Positions 29,200 through 38,265 are shown, counted from the stretch's first letter. The stretch: 64,000 bases of DNA from Alphaproteobacteria bacterium (GCA_028284945.1 JANQQJ010000029.1:1-64000); one strand, 5' to 3'. Made by a program: numbers and translations. The notes: generated by a model from the letters alone, not told the origin.

Positions 29200-31065
29200 A
29201 TGACCCGTAACGCGATGCGATATCTGCCGCCCTCAGACCCCTTTGTCCTGCTGGAAAATAGCCGTGACGTGGACGGCACCGGGTATCTGTTCGAGCATCC
29301 GGTGTCCATCGTGCGGTGCGAAGAACCGCAAGAGATTGATGAGGCGCTGGCCGAGATTGAGGCTGGACTGGACCAGGGCCTATTTGCTGCAGGCTGGATT
29401 GGGTATGAGGTTGGTCTCTGGCTGGAGCCCCGGCTCCGCCCGTTAATGCCGGCTGACCGGGCCGAACCCCTGATCTGGATGGGTCTTTTTGAGACAAGGC
29501 AGGTTCTCGACAGGCTGGATCAGGACGCTTTTTGGCAGGACCGGATCATGGGCCGGTCGTTTTCGTTTTCCGACCCGGCCCTGTCCATGGACCGCGCGGC
29601 TTATGTAAAGGCGTTCGATCGGGTTCAGGCCTATCTGAACGCGGGGGACATTTACCAGGCCAATTTGACCATGGAGGCCACAGGCACCGTGACGGGTGAT
29701 CCAATGGCGCTGCATGCGGCCTTGCGGTTGGCGCAACCGGTCGCCTATGGCGCCTTCATCTCGACAGGCGATTGGTGCGTATCCTCTCACTCGCCGGAGC
29801 TATTTGTGGCGCTGAAAAATGGCCAAGCCACCGTCAAGCCGATGAAGGGCACCGCGCCGCGTGGCCGGGACAGCGCTGAAGACGACCACGCCATGCGGGC
29901 GCTGCGGGACGATCTGAAGTCACAGGCGGAAAACCTGATGATTGTCGACCTTGAACGCAATGATCTTTCGCGTCTGGCGCGGCTGGGATCAGTCGAAACA
30001 CAAACGCTGTTCGACGTCGAGGCGCTGCCGACGGCTTTGCAGATGACCTCTACCATTACCGCAGATATCAAGGGTAACGTGCATATGCACAAGGCTTTGA
30101 AGGCGATTTTTCCCTGCGGTTCCGTAACAGGGGCGCCGAAGATACGAGCCATGGAGATCATCGCTGAACTCGAACAGCGGTCCAGAGGGGTCTATACCGG
30201 CGCCATCGGCCAGCTATCACCGTCCAGCGATGCCCGCTTTGGGGATGTCCATTTTAATGTGCCGATCCGGACCCTCGCAATCGATAAGGAGGGCCGCTAT
30301 CGCTATGGCGTTGGCAGTGGTGTCGTCGCGGACTCTGGTGCCGATGAGGAATATGACGAATGTCTGCTCAAAATGGCGTTTCTAACAGCGCCGGCTGACC
30401 GGCCCAGCCTGATTGAGACCCTGCGCTATGACCCGGGCGAGGGATATTGGCTGCTGGACGGCCATCTGAACCGGTTGTCGGCATCGGCGCAGTATCTTGG
30501 ATATGCTTTCGACCTGGATCATGTAGCGGACGCCCTCGATCAGCATGCGTCCTGCCTGACCGGGAGCGAGCCAGCCCGGGTTCGATTGCTGCTGTCGCCG
30601 TCCGGTGCAATTTCCGTATCGTCGACAAAACTGGCTGATGTACCGCCATCGCCGACGGCCGCTTGGGCGGCGGTATCAGTGATCTCTTCTGATCCTTTCT
30701 TGTTTCATAAGACGACCCGCCGTGCACTTTATAACCGGGCGCTGGAAACCGCTGCGCGCGAAGGTCATTGGGATCTTATTTTCGTGAATGAAAAAGGCGA
30801 GGTGACAGAGGGTGCAAGGAGCACGATTTTCATCGAACGGGATGGTGTCCTGCAGACCCCGCCGCTGCGTTGTGGCCTGCTTCCCGGCGTTTTGCGGAAT
30901 CACCTGTTGGAAGACACCAGCCGGGAAATCCAGGTCGCATCAATTACGCCGGAAGAACTGAGACTCGCGCAGTGTGTATACATGGGTAATGCACTGTATG
31001 GACTGATCAAAGTCGAAGTCTGTGACAGCGTCATTGATATTTATTCAAAGAATTCAATATTTTAA
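29200..31065 (+). CDS. pabB: Aminodeoxychorismate synthase component I fused to aminodeoxychorismate lyase
   Basis: A 621-residue fusion. Residues 1-370 form the PabB chorismate-using domain, with GSVTGAPKIRAMEIIAELE near 315, RGVYTGAIGQLSP, and FNVPIRTLAI. Residues 380-621 form a class IV aminotransferase-like domain (PabC) with DLIFVNEKGEVTEGARSTIF near 515 and PPLRCGLLPGVLRNHLLE. The fusion would make 4-aminobenzoate for folate when paired with a PabA glutaminase, which is not in view. The start is ATG 29200; an in-frame upstream extension is not supported. Confidence 0.93.
   Translation: MTRNAMRYLPPSDPFVLLENSRDVDGTGYLFEHPVSIVRCEEPQEIDEALAEIEAGLDQGLFAAGWIGYEVGLWLEPRLRPLMPADRAEPLIWMGLFETRQVLDRLDQDAFWQDRIMGRSFSFSDPALSMDRAAYVKAFDRVQAYLNAGDIYQANLTMEATGTVTGDPMALHAALRLAQPVAYGAFISTGDWCVSSHSPELFVALKNGQATVKPMKGTAPRGRDSAEDDHAMRALRDDLKSQAENLMIVDLERNDLSRLARLGSVETQTLFDVEALPTALQMTSTITADIKGNVHMHKALKAIFPCGSVTGAPKIRAMEIIAELEQRSRGVYTGAIGQLSPSSDARFGDVHFNVPIRTLAIDKEGRYRYGVGSGVVADSGADEEYDECLLKMAFLTAPADRPSLIETLRYDPGEGYWLLDGHLNRLSASAQYLGYAFDLDHVADALDQHASCLTGSEPARVRLLLSPSGAISVSSTKLADVPPSPTAAWAAVSVISSDPFLFHKTTRRALYNRALETAAREGHWDLIFVNEKGEVTEGARSTIFIERDGVLQTPPLRCGLLPGVLRNHLLEDTSREIQVASITPEELRLAQCVYMGNALYGLIKVEVCDSVIDIYSKNSIF
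31034..31063 (+). promoter_or_regulatory. Possible promoter of the TonB operon
   Basis: An AT-rich patch at the end of the pab gene holds TTGATA (31034-31039) and TATTTT (31058-31063) 18 bases apart, a weak sigma-70 pair. It is the best match found in the 200 bases before the DUF3450 gene. A TTGACT at 31168 lacks a good partner. No clear Fur, RirA or Irr box was seen by eye. Confidence 0.25.
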
Positions 31066-31264
31066 CATAGGCTAACAGGCTCCTGCAGACGCGCAAAAAC
31101 GGCCCGACAAAGCACGTAGCCAAAGCCAAGCCGAGTTGTTAGTATGCGCGCCGCTTTGCCAGCAAGGTTGACTCTTAAAGGCAAGGCACTGCAAACAGGA
31201 GCATGGCGGTCGATACTCGACCGTCGAATAAACCAGACCCTGGGAAGGCGCTTGGGAACTCGTA

Positions 31265-32038
31265 ATGAAACGAAACAAACTTCTATTGTTGGCGGGGGCC
31301 GCAGCCCTCAGCCTAACGGCAGGTCATGCCCACGCTGATCAGCTGCAAGACATTCTGAATGCTGAGCAGAGCTCTAACAGAGCGCTGTCACAGGCACAGG
31401 ATCAGATCGACAATCTGAGCAATCAGACGGATGACCTCGTCGCGGACTATCGCGAAGTGATCGCCGAGATCGATACGCTCAGGACCTACAACAGTCAGAT
31501 CCGCGCGCTGGTCAATCAGCAGGAATCAGACATTGCCCTGCTTGATCGTCAGATCGATAACATCACGCTGGTGAAGCGCCAGATCATGCCGCTGATTCAG
31601 GACATGCTGTCGAGCCTGCGTCAGGCTGTTGAGCAGGATTTGCCGTTCCGCCGCGAAGAGCGCTTGGGGCGCATCGCCGCGCTTGAAGCACTTTTGACAG
31701 AGCCTGAGGTTGTTGAATCCGAACGGTATCGCCTGGTGTTGGAGCGGTATGAAACGGAAGCCGACTATGGCTCCACGCTGGAATCCTGGGCAGGTGACGT
31801 TGAAGTCAATGGCGTTGTCCAAACGGTAAACTTCCTTCGGGTCGGCCGGGTTTCGCTGATGTATCAAACCCAGACCGAGGACCAGGATAGCTACTGGTGG
31901 GATCCGGAAGCCGGCGCATGGGTGCCGCTTGACAGCTCCTACAACAGTGCAATTCAGCAGGCGCTTCAAATGTCGCAGCAGGCCGTTCGTGTTGATCTCG
32001 TTCAGCTGCCATTCCCTGCCGCTAAGGAGGCCAACTGA
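31265..32038 (+). CDS. DUF3450 periplasmic coiled-coil protein
   Basis: A 257-residue protein with a signal peptide (LLLLAGAAALSLTAGHAHA) and a long coiled coil over residues 30-110 (repeated Gln/Asp/Ile heptads such as SQAQDQIDNLSNQTDDLVAD). The C-terminal half carries FRREERLGRIAALEALL and a conserved WWDPEAGAWVPLD. It is the first gene of the DUF3450-TtpC-ExbB-ExbD-TonB-TPR order known from TonB2-type systems of gammaproteobacteria. In those systems the family is conserved but its role is not settled; it probably spans the periplasm next to TtpC. Its stop overlaps the next ATG by one base. Confidence 0.9.
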   Translation: MKRNKLLLLAGAAALSLTAGHAHADQLQDILNAEQSSNRALSQAQDQIDNLSNQTDDLVADYREVIAEIDTLRTYNSQIRALVNQQESDIALLDRQIDNITLVKRQIMPLIQDMLSSLRQAVEQDLPFRREERLGRIAALEALLTEPEVVESERYRLVLERYETEADYGSTLESWAGDVEVNGVVQTVNFLRVGRVSLMYQTQTEDQDSYWWDPEAGAWVPLDSSYNSAIQQALQMSQQAVRVDLVQLPFPAAKEAN

Positions 32039-33411
32039 TGAACGCGTTCTATAAAGTCATCGCGGCCGCCGCGATTATTGTCACCCCGCTTCAAATAGCA
32101 CAGGCGCAGGACGCGCCGGCCGCGCCGTCCCTTGAGGAAGTGCTGCGCATTGTTAATGACGGGGCCCGGATCGAACGCGCTGCTGAACAAAGGCGTGTGC
32201 AGGACTTCCAGTCCGCCAAAAACGATCAACAGCGCCTGCTCAACGAGGCCCGCAATCAGCGCTCACAGCTGCAGCGTGAAAGTGAACGTCTGGATCAGGC
32301 GTTCGATGACAACGAAATCCGGATCACCAATCTGGAAACCCAGCTTGATGAACGCCAGGGTAACCTGAAAGAGCTGTTCGGCGTTGTGAAGCAGAACGCG
32401 GAAGACCTTCGGGGCCGGATTACCGGATCGCTAGTGTCGGCCGAAAAGTCGAAAGAGCGCTATGACTTCCTGACGGGTCTTGCTCAGAAGCGTGATGTTG
32501 AACTGCCCACCATTGAAGAACTTCAACGTCTGTGGGCGATCTATCTCGATGAGATTATTGCATCCGGTGATGTATCGAAGTTCCGGTCCACCGTTTCCAC
32601 AACCGATGGCAACGAAGAACGCGACGTCGTTCGCGTGGGTAACTTCAACCTGGTCTCAGACGGCGCTTATCTCACCTATGATTTCGACACCAACCGGATC
32701 AGCGAATATGCGGCGCAGCCGGACGGTGATATGGTCTCGTCGTCAAGCGATCTGGCCGAAGCCACCAGTGGACCGGTTGCCTTTGGCGTCGACCCGTCGC
32801 GTGGTCAGATTCTGGGAACTCTGGTCTTCATTCCGTCACTCGGTGACCGGTTCGAGGCAGGTGGTATCGTCGGTAAGGTGATCGCCGGCCTAGGTATCAT
32901 TGGCCTGCTGCTGGTTATCTGGCGCTGGGTCGTCCTGACACTCGTTGGCGGGAAAGTCAGCTCGCAGATGAAGCGCGACACAGCCAGCACGGATAATCCG
33001 CTCGGCCGCATCATGTCGGTCTATGAGGAAAATCGGGGCGTCGACGTCGAGACCTTGGAACTCAAACTCGACGAGGCCATTCTGAAAGAAGTGCCGAAGA
33101 TCGAAACCGCGCTCGGGATCATCAAGGTGATCTCCGTGGTGGCCCCGCTGCTGGGTCTGTTGGGTACGGTGACGGGTATGATCTTGACCTTCCAGGCCAT
33201 CACGCTGTTCGGTGCGGGTGACCCGCAGATCATGGCAGGCGGTATTTCGCAGGCTCTGGTCACGACGGTTCTGGGTCTGGTTGTCGCCATTCCGCTGACC
33301 CTGCTTTATACGCTGGTCGCCTCGCGCGCCCGCCGTATCATCCATGTATTGGAAGAGCAGGCCGCCGGGATCATCGCTGTCCACGCTGAAAAGCACGGCC
33401 AGCAGGCATAG
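32038..33411 (+). CDS. TtpC-like MotA/TolQ/ExbB proton channel protein
   Basis: A 457-residue protein. A signal peptide (AAAAIIVTPLQIAQA) is followed by a periplasmic coiled coil over residues 35-140 rich in Gln, Arg and Glu. A membrane helix near 275-300 precedes the MotA/TolQ/ExbB domain at 330-450, whose core is APLLGLLGTVTGMILTFQ. This is the architecture of TtpC, the added ExbB-like subunit of Vibrio TonB2 systems, which is required for TonB2 energy transduction. Its coiled coil may pair with that of the upstream DUF3450 protein. The gene is followed by a plain ExbB gene after four bases. Confidence 0.9.
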   Translation: MNAFYKVIAAAAIIVTPLQIAQAQDAPAAPSLEEVLRIVNDGARIERAAEQRRVQDFQSAKNDQQRLLNEARNQRSQLQRESERLDQAFDDNEIRITNLETQLDERQGNLKELFGVVKQNAEDLRGRITGSLVSAEKSKERYDFLTGLAQKRDVELPTIEELQRLWAIYLDEIIASGDVSKFRSTVSTTDGNEERDVVRVGNFNLVSDGAYLTYDFDTNRISEYAAQPDGDMVSSSSDLAEATSGPVAFGVDPSRGQILGTLVFIPSLGDRFEAGGIVGKVIAGLGIIGLLLVIWRWVVLTLVGGKVSSQMKRDTASTDNPLGRIMSVYEENRGVDVETLELKLDEAILKEVPKIETALGIIKVISVVAPLLGLLGTVTGMILTFQAITLFGAGDPQIMAGGISQALVTTVLGLVVAIPLTLLYTLVASRARRIIHVLEEQAAGIIAVHAEKHGQQA

Positions 33412-33415
33412 TCGA

Positions 33416-33931
33416 ATGGGCGGTATTCTAGAGCCAATTCAGGACTTTATGACGCGCGGGGGGGATGTCCTTTGGGCCATCCTCTTCGTGACGTTCCTGA
33501 TGTGGGCGCTGATTATCGAGCGGTTCTGGTACTTCAGAACCGGTCATCGGGCGCTCGTCAAACAGGTCGTCGCGTCGTGGGATACCCGTGAAGATACAAC
33601 CTCGTGGTATGCGCACCGCATTCGCGATGCATTGATTTCACAGGTGGGGGAGAGCTTGAACTCAACCGTACCCGTGATCAAAACGCTGGTCGCGATCTGT
33701 CCGCTGCTGGGCCTGCTGGGCACAGTTACCGGTATGATTTCCGTCTTTGATGTGATGTCACTATCGGGAAGCGGTAATGCGCGCGGCATGGCTGCTGGTG
33801 TGTCGAAGGCGACATTGCCCACCATGGCAGGAATGGTGGCTGCGCTGTCGGGCCTGTTCTTCAGCAATATCATTGAACGCTATACGGAACAGGAATCCCA
33901 ACGTGTGGCCGACTTCCTGGTCAGGCATTAG
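33416..33931 (+). CDS. exbB: Biopolymer transport protein ExbB
   Basis: A compact 171-residue ExbB with three membrane helices and the family core CPLLGLLGTVTGMISVFD near residue 95. The start is MGGILEPIQDFMTRGGDV; upstream frame is inside the ttpC-like gene. ExbB forms the pentameric inner-membrane channel that uses the proton gradient to drive ExbD and TonB. Here two ExbB-type proteins (this and the longer one before it) are encoded for the same complex, as in TonB2 systems. Confidence 0.94.
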   Translation: MGGILEPIQDFMTRGGDVLWAILFVTFLMWALIIERFWYFRTGHRALVKQVVASWDTREDTTSWYAHRIRDALISQVGESLNSTVPVIKTLVAICPLLGLLGTVTGMISVFDVMSLSGSGNARGMAAGVSKATLPTMAGMVAALSGLFFSNIIERYTEQESQRVADFLVRH

Positions 33932-33940
33932 GAGCAGGCG

Positions 33941-34342
33941 ATGGCAGTAGACCATTCAAGGCGCGATGACGAAGAGGATATCAACCTCACACCGATGCTC
34001 GACATCGTGTTCATCATGCTGATCTTCTTTATCGTCACGGCAACCTTCGTGAAGGAAACCGGGCTTGACCCGGACAAGCCGGATGCCAATTCCGGCGCTT
34101 CGGCACCGTTGGCGAGTATTTTGGTCGGCATTGCCGAGGATTGCACCATTCACATCGAACAGGGTGTGGTCGAACTGGGTGCTGTGCGGGGTGTGATTGC
34201 CAAGCTGGCGGCAGAGAACCCCAAAGGGTCGATGTCGATTCAGGCAACCGAAAAAGCGCCCGCACGGTGCGTTGTCGATGTGACGGAAGAGGCTAAAGCG
34301 GCCGGCGTGAACGATATTATCGTTTCGACGGAGCCACTCTAG
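33941..34342 (+). CDS. exbD: Biopolymer transport protein ExbD, first copy
   Basis: A 133-residue protein. The single membrane helix carries the essential Asp in NLTPMLDIVFIMLIFFIV at residues 16-33, and a periplasmic domain follows. It starts nine bases after exbB, with a GGAGCAGGCG ribosome site. A second ExbD gene with a nearly identical helix follows 70 bases later. The periplasmic part differs clearly between copies, which suggests a heteromeric or alternative rotor axis. Confidence 0.94.
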   Translation: MAVDHSRRDDEEDINLTPMLDIVFIMLIFFIVTATFVKETGLDPDKPDANSGASAPLASILVGIAEDCTIHIEQGVVELGAVRGVIAKLAAENPKGSMSIQATEKAPARCVVDVTEEAKAAGVNDIIVSTEPL

Positions 34343-34412
34343 CCGCTAGCAACTTTTGCTCTATCTCCTAAGATGAGGGGGGATAGGGCGGTTCGGGGAG
34401 AACCGGAGACAG

Positions 34413-34835
34413 ATGCGTAAGAAACACGGGAGCGCTATGGCGGAAGAGGAAGTTAACCTCACCCCCATGCTCGACATCGTTTTTATCATGCTGATCTTCT
34501 TCATCGTCACGGCGACGTTTGTGAAGGAAATCGGCATATCCACCTCGCGGCCCAGCGACGCACCTGAGAATGAACCGCCGCCCGAGGCCCGCAAGAATAT
34601 CCAGATGGAAGTCACCCCGGACTGTTGGGTCATTCTAGAACGCCGCCGGATCGATCCGGGTCAGGTGGGCCCCAACGTTCAGCGTCTACTTGCAGAACGG
34701 CCTGGTGCGAATGCGGTGGTTTCGATCCAGGGTGACGCCGATACCCAGTGCGTGGTCGAAGTGATGGATCAGATTCGCGAAGGCGGCGTTGCTGGTGACA
34801 TCTCGCTCAGAAAAGCGCCGGAGGCTCCACAATGA
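34413..34835 (+). CDS. exbD: Biopolymer transport protein ExbD, second copy
   Basis: A 140-residue ExbD. The membrane segment NLTPMLDIVFIMLIFFIV is identical to the first copy, followed by ATFVKEIGIS, then a Pro/Glu-rich linker (DAPENEPPPEARK) and a divergent periplasmic domain with two Cys (PDCWVIL and DTQCVVEV). The first copy has Cys in EDCTIHI and ARCVVDV at matching places, so the disulfide pattern may be shared. The end overlaps tonB by four bases (ATGA). Confidence 0.94.
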   Translation: MRKKHGSAMAEEEVNLTPMLDIVFIMLIFFIVTATFVKEIGISTSRPSDAPENEPPPEARKNIQMEVTPDCWVILERRRIDPGQVGPNVQRLLAERPGANAVVSIQGDADTQCVVEVMDQIREGGVAGDISLRKAPEAPQ

Positions 34836-35467
34836 TAGCGCGTTTAGGTGGCTCTGTTGTTTTTGCCGGTCTGATTACCCTTGGCCTGTTCTTCATCATG
34901 CAGATGCTGATCGCGGGTGAAGATCTGAAGCTCGAGGATAAAGTCGACTTCGGCAAGATCGACATCACGATGGAAGAAGAAGAACAGGACCCGCGGCGTA
35001 AAGAGCGCACCAAACCGGACCGCCAGGAAGTTCCGCCGCCGCCACCACCGAAACTCGCTAATGTACAGTTGAACCAGGCCGATGATCTGGGCGGCGTGCA
35101 GATGGAGTTCGACCGGGCGGTGAATACCGATATCGCCTTTGGTGGCGTCAATGCCGCGGCCCTTGACCGTGGCGCCTATCCAAAATTCCGGGTGACGCCG
35201 CAATTCCCCCGGCGTGCGCAGGAACGTGGCATCTCCGGCTGCGTGATCTTCGGCTTTACGATTACCAAGACCGGTGCCACCAGGGACATTTACGTCATCG
35301 ATTCCTCAAGTTCGATGTTTGAGCGTAACGGCACCCGGGCGATCGAGCAGTTCAAGTATGAACCGCTTATTGTGAATGGGCAGCCCGCAGAGTCGCCCAA
35401 CCAGTCGATCCGGCTGGTCTGGGAGCTTGAAGGCGAGCGCATGCCCGACCACCCAGCCTGTCAGTAG
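34832..35467 (+). CDS. tonB: Energy transducer TonB, copy 1
   Basis: A 211-residue TonB. An N-terminal membrane anchor (SVVFAGLITLGLFFIMQMLIAG, residues 8-29) precedes an acidic/basic linker and a short PPPPPP tract at 68-73. The C-terminal domain at 113-211 has GAYPKFRVTPQFPRRAQERG, Cys137 in SGCVIFGF and Cys210 in the terminal DHPACQ. The anchor has no His where E. coli TonB has its SxxxH motif, as in TonB2-type proteins. The gene overlaps exbD by four bases, so this is the TonB of the core complex. It would open TonB-dependent receptors in the outer membrane. Confidence 0.95.
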   Translation: MIARLGGSVVFAGLITLGLFFIMQMLIAGEDLKLEDKVDFGKIDITMEEEEQDPRRKERTKPDRQEVPPPPPPKLANVQLNQADDLGGVQMEFDRAVNTDIAFGGVNAAALDRGAYPKFRVTPQFPRRAQERGISGCVIFGFTITKTGATRDIYVIDSSSSMFERNGTRAIEQFKYEPLIVNGQPAESPNQSIRLVWELEGERMPDHPACQ

Positions 35468-35478
35468 ATTGTGGAGAC

Positions 35479-36825
35479 ATGACCATGGTCGACATTAAGA
35501 CTTTTTTCAGCAAAGGCCTCCGCGGCCTTTCGGTTCTGACCATTGCCGTTGCACTTGGTCTTACAGCCTTCGCCGGCACTGCCGATGCGCAGCGCAACAA
35601 AGACCAACCTCGCAGCAGCAAGACAATCTCTGTTAAGAATCAGAAACCGATCATCGAAATTCAGGAGATGCTGGAGGCCGAGCGCACCAATGAGGCGCTT
35701 GCGGCACTGGGCCGTATGGGTTCGATTGCCGAGATGCCGAAATATGATCAGGCCGTGATCAACCAGCTCTATGCCCAGGCCTATATTGAGCAGGAAAAAT
35801 ACGAAGAAGGTGTCCGGTACCTGGAGCGGGTCATCAGTGTTGGCCAGAATGAAATGCCGCCGGAACAGCTCAGCCAGATGCGGTTCAACATCGGCCAGCT
35901 CTACATCGCGATCGGCGCCGATAAGGATGGCGCCGCAGCCCAGACATTCTTCAAGAAGGGTATCGATACGCTTGAGGCATGGTTTGCGCAGAACGCCAAT
36001 GCCCGGCCTGACGCATATGCGACGCTGGCGCAGGCCTATCTGGCCGTTCAGCCACCGAACTACAATAAGGCCATTAGCTGGGTCGAACGGGCGATTGCCA
36101 AAGCGCAAGAACTGGGCGAGCAGCCGAAAGAGGGCTGGTACCGGAACCTGTCGGGCCTCTATCTTGAGGTGAACCAGCCGGCCAAAGCGCTGCCGATCAT
36201 GGAGTTGCTGGTCAAAAGCTATCCGAAGCGCGATTACTGGATGCAGCTTGCCTATGTCTATGGCGAGATGAACCGCGAAAAGGATCAGTTCGCGGCGCTT
36301 GAGGCGGCGCACCGCCAAGGATTGCTGATCAAGGGCAACGAACAGGTCTATCTGGCGCAGCTTTATATCCAGAACGAAATCCCGATGCGCGCCGCCGAGA
36401 TTATCGAAAAGGGTATGGAGAGCGGTGTCATCGAGAAGAAGGGTGACAACTATCGCCTTTTGGCCGACGCCTATTATACCGCCAAGGAACTCGACAGCGC
36501 GATCAAGTGGTACAATGTTGCCGGTGAGACGGCAAAAGGGGCACAGCCATTCTTCTTCCTCGGTCAAATCTTCATGCAAAAGGAAGAGTGGGAGCGTGCC
36601 GCTGCCGCCTTTGAAAGTGCAATCAACAAGAACGCACGGGCCGCCCAGAAAGACAAAATCCGGATGATCGGTAATGCCCATTACAATCTGGGTATCGCCT
36701 ATTTCTACCAGTCCCAGTGCAACAAGGCCAAGACCGCCTTTACCCGGGCGACCGAGTTTGAAAGCCAGCGCGCTGGCGCACGTCAGTGGATCCAACGGAT
36801 CAACGCGGGCAGCTGCGGCGTCTAG
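35479..36825 (+). CDS. TPR protein of the TonB operon
   Basis: A 448-residue exported protein with a signal peptide (LRGLSVLTIAVALGLTAFAG then TADAQ). Tandem TPR-like helices run over residues 60-430 (for example AYATLAQAYLAVQPPNYNKA, then YNLGIAYFYQSQCNKAKTAF). It is in the position of the TPR gene that ends TonB2-type operons, whose product assists the TonB complex. The TPR part of the later fusion gene at 39364-40755 is clearly related to this protein over NYNKAISWVERAIAKAQELG-like and YWMQLAYVYGEMNRE-like segments. Two Cys near the end (CNKAK, SCGV) may pair. Confidence 0.9.
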   Translation: MTMVDIKTFFSKGLRGLSVLTIAVALGLTAFAGTADAQRNKDQPRSSKTISVKNQKPIIEIQEMLEAERTNEALAALGRMGSIAEMPKYDQAVINQLYAQAYIEQEKYEEGVRYLERVISVGQNEMPPEQLSQMRFNIGQLYIAIGADKDGAAAQTFFKKGIDTLEAWFAQNANARPDAYATLAQAYLAVQPPNYNKAISWVERAIAKAQELGEQPKEGWYRNLSGLYLEVNQPAKALPIMELLVKSYPKRDYWMQLAYVYGEMNREKDQFAALEAAHRQGLLIKGNEQVYLAQLYIQNEIPMRAAEIIEKGMESGVIEKKGDNYRLLADAYYTAKELDSAIKWYNVAGETAKGAQPFFFLGQIFMQKEEWERAAAAFESAINKNARAAQKDKIRMIGNAHYNLGIAYFYQSQCNKAKTAFTRATEFESQRAGARQWIQRINAGSCGV

Positions 36826-36847
36826 CTTTATCTGAATATGCTTAGTG

Positions 36848-36881
36848 AAACGGCCCGGCACTTTCCGGGCCGTTTTCTTTT
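36848..36881 (+). terminator. Intrinsic terminator after the TPR gene
   Basis: A perfect stem AAACGGCCCGG / CCGGGCCGTTT (11 base pairs) with a six-base loop, followed by TTTTCTTTT. It lies 23 bases after the TPR stop codon. It separates the core TonB operon from the downstream TonB-domain genes, so those probably have their own promoter or depend on read-through. Confidence 0.85.
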
Positions 36882-37048
36882 GAGCAGCATGGATATCGGG
36901 CCCGGCAAAGCCCACATCCAATAAGAGCCTCAAATGGTGCCACAGACGGAGGATGAGGCCGGCTGAGGGGCAGGCGCCGATCAGGCTCAACCCAAAGAAT
37001 AGGGGGTGCAACGCGTAGCGCCGCGGATTGACGCGGCAGGAGGGACGC

Positions 37049-37675
37049 ATGATTGCACGTTTCACCGGCTCTGGCCTGCTGGCCGCCGGCATCACTTTTG
37101 GCCTCTTGGCCTTTATGCAGTTTTTGATTGGTCGTGAGCAGATGACGCTTGAACCTCCAAGGGAGGTTCCAAGGATTGCCCCATTCTGGGAAGGCGATCC
37201 GGAACTGGTTGTTCCTGACGATCCGCCCAAACCGGTTTTGCCGGAGGTTGTGAAAATAGATGACCCAGGTCCGGTTGGCCCTGTTGTCGATACCGATGGC
37301 ATCACCTGGCAACCGGAGCGCCATCCGCCCACAGGCCCCGATAACCGGAACGGTCCTGACATCATCTTCAATGATGCTGTCCCCAGCCCGATCTTTCAGG
37401 TGCAACACCGGTTTCCCCGGCGCGCAATTTCAGCCGGGCTTGCCGGCTGCGCGATCTATGGCTTTACGATCAGCAAGACCGGTGGAACCAAGGATATCTA
37501 TGTCATCGACTCAACGAGCGTGATGTTTGAAGGCAAGGGCGCTGAGGCCATCGCGCAGTATCGCTACAAACCGCAGATGATTGCCGGAAAGCCGGTTGAA
37601 ACGCCGAACCAATCCATCCGCCTGGCCTGGGAAATCGAAGGTGAAAGCCTGCCAGACCATCCGGCGTGTCGTTGA
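37049..37675 (+). CDS. Energy transducer TonB, copy 2
   Basis: A 208-residue anchored TonB paralogue. Its N-terminus (MIARFTGSGLLAAGITFGLL) is plainly related to copy 1, with the same short run of Ala/Gly/Thr and MQFLIG at the helix end. A Pro/Asp-rich linker covers residues 35-105. The C-terminal domain has Cys134 in AGCAIYGFTISKTGG and the closing DHPACR. It has an AGGAGGG ribosome site and begins about 170 bases after the terminator, so it likely starts a separate transcript. It could serve the same ExbB/ExbD motor with different receptors. Confidence 0.92.
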   Translation: MIARFTGSGLLAAGITFGLLAFMQFLIGREQMTLEPPREVPRIAPFWEGDPELVVPDDPPKPVLPEVVKIDDPGPVGPVVDTDGITWQPERHPPTGPDNRNGPDIIFNDAVPSPIFQVQHRFPRRAISAGLAGCAIYGFTISKTGGTKDIYVIDSTSVMFEGKGAEAIAQYRYKPQMIAGKPVETPNQSIRLAWEIEGESLPDHPACR

Positions 37676-38175
37676 CGCCACACGCGGCACGACGGACCTG
37701 CCCCGCCGCCAGCGTCTGGCGGTGGGGCACCTTCGCATTCAGCCTGCTTGTGTCGATGGCAACCGAAGGGATGACGCTATCGATGGCGCCCATACCCAAC
37801 CCTCCCGGACCAATCTATCTTGATCCGGCAGATTGGCCGGAGCCGAGCGCGCCTGTCGACCGACGAGGCCTTGATCGGGGTGCCTATCCAAAGTTCAAAG
37901 TGCCGGCCGTCTACCCCAAGGTCGCGAAGGACAATGAATGGGCAGGGTGCGTTTCCTATCGTTTCACGATCACCGAAGCCGGTAATGTCGATGATATAGC
38001 TGTCATTGATTCATCGAGTTTGGTTTTTGTAGAGGCTGGCCGAAAAGCACTTCACCAATACCGATACGAACCTATGAGCGTTGCTGGTGTCGCAACGGCG
38101 ACACCTAATCAGACCATTCGCTTGATATGGGATGCTGAAGGCGCGGGGTTACCGGATCACCCGGCCTGCCGATAG
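37666..38175 (+). CDS. TonB C-terminal-domain protein, copy 3
   Basis: A 169-residue protein starting with GTG ten bases inside copy 2. The N-terminus is short, with a basic region and a weak hydrophobic stretch (WGTFAFSLLVSMATEGM) that may be a signal or anchor. There is hardly any linker: a 20-residue Pro-rich bridge leads to a full TonB domain (RGAYPKFKVPAVYPKVAKDN, Cys94 in AGCVSYRF, Cys168 in DHPACR). With so short a linker it could not span the periplasm like an ordinary TonB. The start could also be TTG at 37672. Confidence 0.78.
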   Translation: MSLTPHAARRTCPAASVWRWGTFAFSLLVSMATEGMTLSMAPIPNPPGPIYLDPADWPEPSAPVDRRGLDRGAYPKFKVPAVYPKVAKDNEWAGCVSYRFTITEAGNVDDIAVIDSSSLVFVEAGRKALHQYRYEPMSVAGVATATPNQTIRLIWDAEGAGLPDHPACR

Positions 38176-38265
38176 CAATTTTGCCGGCAGCCTTGGCTTG
38201 GATTCCGGGCCTGCGACAGATAGGCTGATGTGATAATTGCTTCACCGAACGCCCGATTTTCACCG

